This document shows, in pieces, positions 1-6,917 of a stretch of 7,970 bases of DNA. The notes under the pieces were generated by a model, which searched no databases, was not told the DNA's origin, and was given only the letters and a program-made list of their open reading frames with translations. Both the position numbers and the translations under genes were made by a program. The stretch comes from Balneolales bacterium (lineage in GTDB: Bacteria; Bacteroidota; Rhodothermia; Balneolales; HLUCCA01). Location of the stretch: positions 1 to 7,970 of the forward strand of contig JAIUMT010000139.1 in assembly GCA_022565415.1 (NCBI GenBank). The letters run 5' to 3'. How positions within the stretch are numbered: position 1 is the first letter of the stretch; every line of letters begins with the position of its first letter.

Positions 1-1885
1 CGGGAATCAGAACACTTTTTGCTTTGGTTATATCCCATCCTTCAATTGGTTGACGAAAAACAACCACATCACATTTAACATTTCTGATGAGGGACTCAAG
101 CGATTCCTGGGTTTTTTTGTTGCTGAAATCACTGAGTCCGAGCAGTAAACTTTCGCAACGGTGCAGCCTGGCCACACGCTCTATTTCAGGCATTGGACGT
201 TGGGCGATGGTAATTAACGTATCGGGGCGTAATCCGGTATCTAGTGAAGTTTCAAGTGCCGAATGAACCACTTCCCGATTATTTGACAGGCGAATATTGA
301 GCTTTTCCCGATCATTACTAGGCGAAACAATCGACAGAAGCAAAACCCGTCCGACTTTAGGTGGAGCAAGAGCCTTGGCCAAAAAGATTTTCGATCCTGC
401 ATTGGCGGGGTTGGATATGGGCAACAACACCAGCGGACTATGCCCTCTGAGTTTGGCCATATCGGGGTCACGTGCTTCTTCGGATGCATCTGCGACCAGT
501 GCCTCCCTCACAAAAAAGGAAACAAATAGCACGCCACCCACAATCAAACAGATCAAGGCGATAACACCGGCCGTTGGTTCCATAATAGACTGAAATGTGG
601 CTAATCCAAGACTTGCAACAATTCCGATAATGGGTATGGCGGGATAGTAAGGCATTCGGTATGAGGCGGGCTTTGCTCCGGCGCTTATGTTCTCTGGGGA
701 ATCGCTTCGTTCGCGCATGAGAATGGTTATTCCGTGAGCTAATACGAACGAAAGTAGAAATATGAGACTAGAAGCAGCGGCAGCAGAGGCTACATCCGGC
801 AGTAATAGAATCATTAACACTACTACACCTGTTGTGGCGAAAATCGCAACAGAGGGCGTGCCATACTTACGGTCGATCTTGGCTAGATTTCGCGATAGTG
901 TGCGATCTTTGGCCATGCTGAAGGCTATTCTTGATGCAGCAAATAGGTTAGCTTGAAGTGCGGTGAGCATAGAGAATATTCCGGCGAGTAGAACCAGCCA
1001 GAATCCGAACGATCCCAGATAATTCTGAGCGGTTACGACTACGAGTGTTTCCGGATAGGTTGAGCTCATGTTCGAGAGGGATTCTCCGGTGGGAATTCCC
1101 ACGGTCATTACAACCAATAAAAGAGGGATGTAAACTCCCAGCGCGATTGCAATGGTAGTGAGCATAGATTTCAGAATGGTCGTTTCGGGATTTTTAATTT
1201 CCCCGGCAGCGAATGCGATGAGAACAAATCCTTGAAATGCGACAAAACTATATCCCATGGCGGCGATAACGCCGGAGAATCCGCCTGTGAAGAATGTATC
1301 GAAACTGTGGGTGATTTCAGAAAACGGAGTGCGAAATAGGGCGGCGAATCCGCCGGCTATCAGTATTGCGAAAACGAGCAGTTTACCTAGATTTGCCAGG
1401 TTCCCACCACTGCTTTTGCTTCTGCTGAGTTTAAATCCGTAACCGAGAACTGCAAGTAGCGCCAGAAATGCCAGAGTAACACGGTGCTGAAGCAGGTTAT
1501 CGAAACCAATAAATGGTATTTGTTGTAGAGCAAAAACGACAAACGCGGCGAAACCGAGGGCGTAGAATGCCGCTGCCGCCAGGGAGGCAAACCAAACTAC
1601 CCATCCAACCCCAAAAGCTATCTGGACGGTAAGTGCTTTTTTTGCGAAGGTGTAAGTGCCGCCATTTTGCGGACTTGCTGACGCCATTTCAGCAAAGCTG
1701 AGGGCCGTTATTACCGCTATTGCGCCGTTGAGGAGGAATGCGAGAATAGCCGAAGGTCCGCCAACGGAGAATGCAACCCCTGCCAGAATCAGAATACCTC
1801 CGCCAATCATTGCTCCCACGCCAATGCCGGTTGCGGCTTTGAAATCGATGGTTCTGGGTGGAGTAATTGGAGGTTTGCTGTTCAA
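1..1885 (-). CDS. APC-family amino acid permease with C-terminal universal-stress-protein-like domain (partial, 3' end outside window)
   Basis: This is an inner-membrane amino acid/cation transporter of the APC superfamily; the substrate cannot be read from the sequence. The frame is open for 628 codons to the left edge, so the C-terminus is missing. Residues about 15-465 hold roughly twelve hydrophobic segments. The glycine-rich first segment (TGIGVGAMIGGGILILAG, about 19-36) and GEIKNPETTI after segment 6 (about 228-237) are APC hallmarks; SFAEMASASPQNGGTY (about 63-78) is the conserved TM2-3 stretch. From about residue 483 the protein becomes soluble: SPLVLLPISNP, then GRVLLLSIV and CDVVVFRQP, matching alternating beta strands of a USP/nucleotide-binding-like fold. 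APC-USP fusions of 700 or more residues are known; the USP part is usually taken as regulatory. Start: an in-frame TAA lies upstream and no in-frame ATG precedes TM1, so TTG at 1885 is the best choice. No Shine-Dalgarno is visible. The gene is divergent from the MFS gene. Confidence 0.88.
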   Translation of the reverse strand, partial: MNSKPPITPPRTIDFKAATGIGVGAMIGGGILILAGVAFSVGGPSAILAFLLNGAIAVITALSFAEMASASPQNGGTYTFAKKALTVQIAFGVGWVVWFASLAAAAFYALGFAAFVVFALQQIPFIGFDNLLQHRVTLAFLALLAVLGYGFKLSRSKSSGGNLANLGKLLVFAILIAGGFAALFRTPFSEITHSFDTFFTGGFSGVIAAMGYSFVAFQGFVLIAFAAGEIKNPETTILKSMLTTIAIALGVYIPLLLVVMTVGIPTGESLSNMSSTYPETLVVVTAQNYLGSFGFWLVLLAGIFSMLTALQANLFAASRIAFSMAKDRTLSRNLAKIDRKYGTPSVAIFATTGVVVLMILLLPDVASAAAASSLIFLLSFVLAHGITILMRERSDSPENISAGAKPASYRMPYYPAIPIIGIVASLGLATFQSIMEPTAGVIALICLIVGGVLFVSFFVREALVADASEEARDPDMAKLRGHSPLVLLPISNPANAGSKIFLAKALAPPKVGRVLLLSIVSPSNDREKLNIRLSNNREVVHSALETSLDTGLRPDTLITIAQRPMPEIERVARLHRCESLLLGLSDFSNKKTQESLESLIRNVKCDVVVFRQPIEGWDITKAKSVLIP

Positions 1886-2029
1886 AACAGATATTATGCA
1901 TGTGTCGTTGTTAGGCTTAAAAATATCAATTATGGCCGTATTTCGGTATCTTTAAACGTGTTTACTTATATGCTCAAATTGGTTTGGTTACCACACAATC
2001 TGAATGTCGTATCCTATTGATTCTATCTG

Positions 2030-3217
2030 ATGTGCGAACCTCCGAAAAAACGAATTCAGTTGACTTCAAATTCTCTTCTTAAAACCACCTTACTGATTGT
2101 AAGTAGCCTGACGATTATGTCGGGGGCGATTATTGCTCCGGCCTTGCCTGACATTTCCGACTTTTTCGATGGTACGGCGCCTCAGGTATACATAAAGCTT
2201 GTCTTGACCATGCCTGCAATTAGCATTGTGCTGTTCTCGGCGCTGAGTGGGGTACTGGCCGACCGATTTGGTCGAAAGAACATTCTGCTCATTTCGCTGG
2301 TCATTTTTGGTATTAGCGGCGTAAGTGGTGCGTTCATAAACGACATCTATCTGCTTCTTTTCAGTCGGTTTGTGCTGGGAATTGGGGTAGCTGGAATAAT
2401 GAATGCGGCCACCGCGATGGTAGGGGACTATTTTCGAGACGATATGCGGGCTCGGTTTCTGGGTTTGCAAGCCAGTTTTATGGCCATTGGTGGTATTGTA
2501 TATCTGAATCTGGGTGGTTTCCTGGCTGAAATCAGTTGGAGAGGCCCGTTTTACATTTATGCTTTTTCGCTTGTCGTTCTGCCACTGGCATTTATATACT
2601 TACCTAAACTTTCAGCTGCTTCAAAACAGATTAATTCTGTTCATGCTCCGGTAATTTCAAAGGTAAAGAAAAGTGCCTTTATGGTATTCGGCATGGGGTT
2701 TTTGGGAATGCTCTTCTTTTACTTGGTTCCAGTTCAACTCCCATTTCTACTAAAAGAAAACTTCGAGGCCTCGAACACATTCATCGGATTTATAATCTCA
2801 TTAGCGACACTCGCCGGCGCAGTTGCATCAGTAACCTACAAGAAATTTACCCGTAGGTTTACTTCCATACGAATTTATGGAATTACTTTTTTATTGGTCG
2901 GAGTGGGATATTTTTTGGTCTCCATTGCAGTTACTCCCATAGTCGTTGTCGCAGGATTGATGCTTACCGGATTTGGAATTGGTTTGATGATGCCTAATGG
3001 GAACCTCATTTTGCTGGCGTTACTTCCGGCGGCAGTGCGTGGTCGCTGGCTTGGCGGACTGACCACGGCCATGTTTCTCGGACAGTTCCTCTCACCGGTT
3101 ATTGTTACACCAATATCAGGTTATTGGTCAATTGAGGCCGCATTTTTGGTAGTCGCGGTGGTATCAACTTTGATATCTGTATTTCTACTAACAACAAAAA
3201 TGCGTTTGATGCATTAG
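2030..3217 (+). CDS. MFS transporter, 12-TM drug-efflux (DHA1-like) type
   Basis: This is a complete 395-residue inner-membrane secondary transporter of the major facilitator superfamily. Twelve hydrophobic segments fall at about residues 17-40, 52-76, 84-103, 106-132, 145-167, 171-191, 214-238, 250-270, 281-302, 303-330, 340-360 and 367-388, with a hydrophilic central loop at 192-213. MFS motif A is clear between TM2 and TM3 (GVLADRFGRKN, 74-84). IIAPALPDI at the end of TM1 (34-42) is typical of Bcr/CflA/EmrD-like H+ antiporters, so proton-driven efflux of a small molecule is likely, but the substrate is unknown. The TM5 antiporter motif C lacks its usual Gly-Pro: Y158-L159 sit where GP is expected before L-G-G. 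An in-frame TGA at 2018-2020 fixes ATG 2030 as the first possible ATG. No Shine-Dalgarno is visible. Its TAG stop overlaps the stop of the convergent kinase gene, and it is divergent from the permease. Confidence 0.9.
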   Translation: MCEPPKKRIQLTSNSLLKTTLLIVSSLTIMSGAIIAPALPDISDFFDGTAPQVYIKLVLTMPAISIVLFSALSGVLADRFGRKNILLISLVIFGISGVSGAFINDIYLLLFSRFVLGIGVAGIMNAATAMVGDYFRDDMRARFLGLQASFMAIGGIVYLNLGGFLAEISWRGPFYIYAFSLVVLPLAFIYLPKLSAASKQINSVHAPVISKVKKSAFMVFGMGFLGMLFFYLVPVQLPFLLKENFEASNTFIGFIISLATLAGAVASVTYKKFTRRFTSIRIYGITFLLVGVGYFLVSIAVTPIVVVAGLMLTGFGIGLMMPNGNLILLALLPAAVRGRWLGGLTTAMFLGQFLSPVIVTPISGYWSIEAAFLVVAVVSTLISVFLLTTKMRLMH

Positions 3218-6200
3218 TCGTTAACTAGCTCGAACTCTATCCACATCGTTGCACCTTTAGTTAACTGGCTATCGCACCAAACTTTACCATTCATAGCTTC
3301 GGTAAATCGTTTCACAATAGAGAGTCCGATACCAGTGCTCTTCTCTCCCCCGGTAGGTTTGGCCGATAGTTTTTTGTACTTATCGAACAGAATAGCCTGA
3401 TCTTGAGCGGATATCCCGGGTCCTGCGTCCTGAACACCTAAACGGACTGATTTACCATGTTTCTTGGTAATCACTCGAACAGTCGATCCCTCAGGCGAAA
3501 ATTTGATTGCATTAGACAATAGGTTGTCTATTACCTGATCCAGGTAGTTTGTATCTGCTAAAATCGGAGCATTCTCAATCTCAAATGCAGTTTCGATCTG
3601 AATATTCTTCTTTTGAGCGGTGTCGATGTACTGTTTTACAACCCGGTTACCTACGGCATCAATGTTTATTTTCTCGAACTGAATCGATACCTGACCCGAT
3701 TCCAGTGCATCAATATCGAGGACTTTACTAATCATTTTGAGCTGTTTTTCAATATTTTCGCCCATCATAGAGTAAATATTAAGCATCTCCTCTTGAGGCA
3801 TTTCCGGCTCCATTTGTAACATTTGAAGTGCACTTGTAAGGCTGGCCAATGGACTTCTAAGGTCATGTGCTACTATTCCCATCAGGTTGTTTTTTTCCTC
3901 ATTGAGAAGAATCAATTCTTTATTTTTACTCAACAGTTCGTCGGTTTTGCCTAAAATGACATTCCGTTGTTGCTCAATTTCTGCTTTTTGGAGCTGTAGT
4001 TTAACTGTTTGATTTTTGAGCTCGATGTTACGCTTAAGGATTTCTTCCTGTTTGTTGGCCAAATCTTTTGTGCGACGATTGACCTCCTCCTCAAGCTGTT
4101 TATTCGCTCGTTGTACTGAATTAGTACGGAAGTGATCTATGGTCCATATGAGAAGTAAAAATCCAAAGATCACAAACGTATAAAACCAGGTTGTTTGCCA
4201 GTATGGTGGACGAATAAACAGATGAAGATGTGTCGATTCCTCGTTCCAAACACCATCACTGTTGGTGCCTTTTACTTGGAAGGTATATTGACCACCTTTT
4301 AGAAATGAGTAACTCACAACATTGCGGTTACCCGAATAAATCCAGTCTCGATCGAGCCCTTCTAGTTTATACGCGTACTGATTTCGTAACGGATTACTGT
4401 AATCGAGTGATGCAAATTCTATTGTGAAATAGTTGTCGCGGTAATCAATTTCAATTCGATGATTTTCGGGAATTACAACCGGCTTGTCGAAAATTTTCAT
4501 CGAGCTGATGACAACAGGAGGGGTGTATGTGTTCGTAATAATTTGATCTGGGTGAAACTGGGTAAACCCGTAGACACTTCCGAAATAGATGTACCCATCG
4601 TTGTCTTTGTAGGCGGCACCCCACCAAAACTCTATGCTTGTTAGCCCATCTAAATCACTGAAGGTGCGAAACGTACGGTTTTGCGGATCAAACTGCACCA
4701 GTCCACTATTTGTACTCAACCATAAATTATTGTTTGAATCTGGAATAATGGCGAATACTACGTTGCTTGGAAGTCCGTCTGTGTCTAAATAAGTAGAAAA
4801 TGTTCCGGTTTCTTTGTCCATGTGATTTAAACCGCCACTAAATGTGCCAATCCATAGTGAACCCATCCCATCGTCATGAACAGATAAAACATGATTGCTG
4901 CTTATACTCTGAATATTGTTGGGTTCATTCACATAACGTTTTATCGAGTTATTGGACTTATCGTATCGGATGAGGCCTTGCCAGGTACCAATCCAATAAA
5001 TATCGTTTTCATCTTCGACAAATGATCTTGACTGAATACTTAGTCCATGCAAGCTGTTGGGATCAGATTCGTGATGCAAAATCTGCTTGAAATCGTCTGT
5101 TTCAGGTCTGTAAATGTTTAATCCGTTTTCAGTGCCAACCCACAAGTTGCCTTTGCTGTCGTAATTTAGAGATTGAATACGGTTATCTGTGAGGGAATTG
5201 GCATTTCCAGGCTCGCTCAAATAGCGTTGAAAAGAATTGGTTGACGGATCATAATAATTTAGTCCTGACCAGGTCCCCACCCAAACTCCGCCATTTGGAT
5301 TATCTAAAAGTGCAGTTAAGCCGTTATGTGATAATGAGCGTGGGTTAGAAGGGTCGTGTAACCATTGTCTTTTAACTTGTAGTGTTTCTTTGTCGAGAGC
5401 ACTGATTCCACCACCTTGAGTTCCAACCCATAGTGTGGATTCATCATATTGCAAGAACGTGCGTACTATGGGGTGACTTAACTTTTTGGGATTGTCGGCA
5501 TCGGGAGTAATATGAGTAAAATTACTGGTACGAATGATTTTATGTACACCGCCATTTTCATTTCCTACCCAATAAGTTCCCCCGGCATCTTTGTAAATAG
5601 CTCGTACCCGATTATTGGATAAGCTCCGCTCGCTTAGAGGGTTGTGAGCGTAATGGTTTATTATGGAATATGTGTCAACATCGATCAGCAGGAGCCCGTC
5701 GTCTGTGCCAGCCCACAGTTCGTTATTTTCACCAAGAAGGAGGGTGTAAAAATTGTTGAAAATGCCGGGTTTATCAAAATTCAATGATGATAGTCGGCTA
5801 AAGGTACCAGAATAGGGGTCGTATTTGTTAAGTCCACCAGTATATGTAGCAATCCAGATGTTCCCGTTTACATCTTCGACCATATCTCGGATACTATCAG
5901 AACCTAGACTTAAAGGATTATTTGCATCGTTTACGAATCTGGTTTTGAATTGACCATTTTCATTAAACACTAAAATCCCATCTTCATCAGTTCCAACCCA
6001 AATTTCATTCGTTGAGGTTCCAATAACAACAGTGGTAGATGTGTTACTACGGCCTTCACTAACAGGGACTTGAAACGAGGTGAACTCCTGCGTGACGCGG
6101 TTGAACTTGTAAAAAATATTGCCTCCGAAAGAACTTACCCACAGGTAATCGCCATTAGCCGGACGAATTGTCCAGAAATCGAAATTATTGATGTTAGATT

Positions 6201-6582
6201 GAGCCGTGTTTTCTTTGGATGGAGTGAAATTGGAGAATTGACGTTGATAAGGGTTGAACTTGCTTATTCCGCCACCTTGAGTGGTAGCCCATAATACTCC
6301 GTTTGAGTCTGAGTATATATCTCTAACACGACTGTTTGGAAGGCTCTCATGATTATCAATTTCATAGTTGAAAATGCGTACAGACCTCCCGTCGTAACGA
6401 ATAAGTCCGTTTCCACTACCAAACCACATAAAACCTGAATGGTCTTGTGCGATACTTTCGATATTCTTTTTAGCTAGTTGCGCATGCTCGACACGTAGAA
6501 CGAGAAACTCATCTTCGTTGGCAATTGCAAGGTAGCTGGGGAATAAAAAAAGAAATAATAATATAATGCCTTGTTTAGCCAT
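3214..6582 (-). CDS. Two-component sensor histidine kinase with two predicted seven-bladed Reg_prop propellers and a Y_Y_Y domain
   Basis: This is a 1122-residue transmembrane sensor kinase, numbered from ATG 6582. A signal peptide (1-21, IAIA-like end before NEDEF) leads into a periplasmic sensor of fourteen Reg_prop repeats (about 41-680), each with a core like D-x-x-G-x-L-W-x-G-T-x-x-G-G-L-x-x-Y-D; fourteen implies two seven-bladed propellers. The last repeat ends GFTQFHPDQI, then a Y_Y_Y beta-sandwich follows (about 690-790, YKLEGLDRDWIYSGN). One TM helix (about 799-816) leads to a long charged coiled coil (about 820-898). The HisKA domain has phospho-His H906 in VAHDLRSPL. The HATPase domain has the N box (DNLLSNAIKFSP, about 1019-1030), G1 box DAGPGI (D1052) and G2 box TGIGLSIVKR. 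The protein ends there: no receiver and no AraC-type HTH, unlike hybrid two-component regulators of Bacteroides. The cognate regulator and ligand are not visible. ATG 6582 is preferred over TTG 6594 because GAGG sits six bases upstream of it. Confidence 0.95.
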   Translation of the reverse strand: MAKQGIILLFLFLFPSYLAIANEDEFLVLRVEHAQLAKKNIESIAQDHSGFMWFGSGNGLIRYDGRSVRIFNYEIDNHESLPNSRVRDIYSDSNGVLWATTQGGGISKFNPYQRQFSNFTPSKENTAQSNINNFDFWTIRPANGDYLWVSSFGGNIFYKFNRVTQEFTSFQVPVSEGRSNTSTTVVIGTSTNEIWVGTDEDGILVFNENGQFKTRFVNDANNPLSLGSDSIRDMVEDVNGNIWIATYTGGLNKYDPYSGTFSRLSSLNFDKPGIFNNFYTLLLGENNELWAGTDDGLLLIDVDTYSIINHYAHNPLSERSLSNNRVRAIYKDAGGTYWVGNENGGVHKIIRTSNFTHITPDADNPKKLSHPIVRTFLQYDESTLWVGTQGGGISALDKETLQVKRQWLHDPSNPRSLSHNGLTALLDNPNGGVWVGTWSGLNYYDPSTNSFQRYLSEPGNANSLTDNRIQSLNYDSKGNLWVGTENGLNIYRPETDDFKQILHHESDPNSLHGLSIQSRSFVEDENDIYWIGTWQGLIRYDKSNNSIKRYVNEPNNIQSISSNHVLSVHDDGMGSLWIGTFSGGLNHMDKETGTFSTYLDTDGLPSNVVFAIIPDSNNNLWLSTNSGLVQFDPQNRTFRTFSDLDGLTSIEFWWGAAYKDNDGYIYFGSVYGFTQFHPDQIITNTYTPPVVISSMKIFDKPVVIPENHRIEIDYRDNYFTIEFASLDYSNPLRNQYAYKLEGLDRDWIYSGNRNVVSYSFLKGGQYTFQVKGTNSDGVWNEESTHLHLFIRPPYWQTTWFYTFVIFGFLLLIWTIDHFRTNSVQRANKQLEEEVNRRTKDLANKQEEILKRNIELKNQTVKLQLQKAEIEQQRNVILGKTDELLSKNKELILLNEEKNNLMGIVAHDLRSPLASLTSALQMLQMEPEMPQEEMLNIYSMMGENIEKQLKMISKVLDIDALESGQVSIQFEKINIDAVGNRVVKQYIDTAQKKNIQIETAFEIENAPILADTNYLDQVIDNLLSNAIKFSPEGSTVRVITKKHGKSVRLGVQDAGPGISAQDQAILFDKYKKLSAKPTGGEKSTGIGLSIVKRFTEAMNGKVWCDSQLTKGATMWIEFELVND

Positions 6583-6587
6583 TAACG

Positions 6588-6592
6588 ACCTC
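6588..6592 (-). promoter_or_regulatory. Shine-Dalgarno site that fixes the sensor kinase start
   Basis: On the minus strand GAGGT lies five bases before ATG 6582 (GAGGTCGTTAATG). This is good spacing for that ATG. The alternative in-frame TTG at 6594 overlaps the site and has a TAA stop directly in front of it, so the shorter protein, with a cleaner signal peptide (MAKQGIILLFLFLF), is the better model. It is the only clear Shine-Dalgarno among the four genes. Confidence 0.65.
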
Positions 6593-6711
6593 AATTATAC
6601 TATCGGTTAAGATAGAATGTGACACCTATACCCATCGGAAAAACGTAGTGTAAAGCGAAGTGATGACACGAATAATATATCACTATTCTAACAGATTATC
6701 TAATGTTATCG

Positions 6712-6724
6712 ATGTTGCCAACAT
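6712..6724. repeat. Perfect 13-base inverted repeat (ATGTTG-C-CAACAT)
   Basis: The six-base arms at 6712-6717 and 6719-6724 are exact reverse complements around a single C. The spacer is too short for a stable hairpin, so if functional it would be a dimeric-protein binding site rather than an RNA structure. Complementarity stops at the next base on each side (G versus A). A site this short can occur by chance in a 335-base A+T-rich region. Confidence 0.3.
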
Positions 6725-6756
6725 ATTGTCATTCTTGGTTTTAAGGTGATTTGACA

Positions 6757-6783
6757 GCGATTAGTCGGCTCGAAATGCGATTA
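6757..6783. repeat. Direct repeat pair GCGATTA, 20-base period
   Basis: GCGATTA occurs at 6757-6763 and again at 6777-6783 in the same orientation, 20 bases apart start to start, close to two DNA helical turns. This is the geometry expected when two protein subunits bind one face of DNA, as some response regulators do. A TTGACA lies immediately before the first copy (6751-6756), but no -10 follows at proper spacing. The assignment is weak. Confidence 0.2.
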
Positions 6784-6788
6784 ACCAC

Positions 6789-6809
6789 AAGTTCACTCTG
6801 AGTGAATTT
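6789..6809. promoter_or_regulatory. Candidate palindromic operator (TTCACTC-T-GAGTGAA core)
   Basis: The seven-base arms at 6792-6798 and 6800-6806 are perfect reverse complements around a central T. One mismatch (G6791/T6807) follows, then the outer AA/TT pairs match again. The odd-length palindrome of 15-21 bases is typical of operators for homodimeric helix-turn-helix regulators such as TetR-type repressors. It sits about 110 bases before the selO ATG, about 210 before the kinase ATG and 50 before a -10-like hexamer facing selO. No regulator gene is in the window, so the binding protein is unknown. Confidence 0.4.
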
Positions 6810-6856
6810 TACTTAACATTAACGATAAACGAACCTTTCAAGTGTGTTAGCATGTT

Positions 6857-6862
6857 TATAAT
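6857..6862 (+). promoter_or_regulatory. Possible -10 element (TATAAT) for selO
   Basis: This is an exact TATAAT about 55 bases before the selO start. The -35 position, 16-18 bases upstream, has only a poor match (CTTTCA at 6835-6840, three of six to TTGACA). The region is A+T-rich, so a chance match is quite possible. If the organism uses a Bacteroidota-type promoter consensus, this hexamer may mean nothing. Confidence 0.22.
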
Positions 6863-6917
6863 CATATATTTTGCATAATCACAGATAAATACTTAATCAT
6901 ACAGCTGATTTCACTAC

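Larger units (their letters stand above)
6583..6917. other. Divergent intergenic region between the sensor kinase and selO
   Basis: This 335-base stretch is the only long non-coding one. It is visibly more A+T-rich than the flanking genes and should hold both promoters. I see no coding frame, tRNA-like fold or terminator with a U-tract. Listed separately are two short perfect inverted repeats, a 7-base direct repeat pair and a -10-like hexamer facing selO. A looser inverted pair, AGTGAT at 6659-6664 and ATCACT at 6679-6684, is also present but weak. Confidence 0.7.

Noticed and set aside
297..593. Plus-strand open frames at 297-593, 762-956, 1257-1442 and 1656-1955, and minus-strand frames at 241-489, 1387-1590 and 1689-1901
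   Set aside because: All lie inside the permease in other frames. Their translations show no domain features, while the permease frame is continuous with clear APC motifs.
1984..2015. TTGGTT and TATCCT before the MFS gene as a promoter
   Set aside because: The spacing is 20 bases and both hexamers are poor; the Bacteroidota-type TTTG/TAnnTTTG pattern is also absent.
2090..3072. Minus-strand open frames at 2090-2470 and 2875-3072
   Set aside because: They are antisense to the MFS gene, with low-complexity or charged translations and no recognisable features.
3215..3227. Small inverted repeat TAGT...ACTA at the MFS/kinase junction as a terminator
   Set aside because: The arms are only four bases, there is no G+C-rich stem and no following U-tract, and the right half lies within kinase coding sequence.
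3549..6294. Plus-strand open frames at 3549-3731, 3613-3819, 4230-4427, 4459-4644 and 6070-6294
   Set aside because: They are antisense to the kinase, which has uninterrupted domain content throughout.
3214..6582. Repetitive nucleotide patterns across the kinase gene as a DNA repeat array
   Set aside because: The repetition follows the protein's Reg_prop blades, and the copies are strongly diverged at nucleotide level, so it is explained by the domain repeats.
6594..6623. Minus-strand TATAAT (6594-6599) with GTCACA (6618-6623) at an 18-base spacing as a kinase promoter
   Set aside because: The transcript would begin about five bases before ATG 6582 and would exclude the good GAGG ribosome site at 6589-6592. 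The -35 matches only four of six bases. Ribosome site and promoter cannot both be right, and the ribosome site is better placed.
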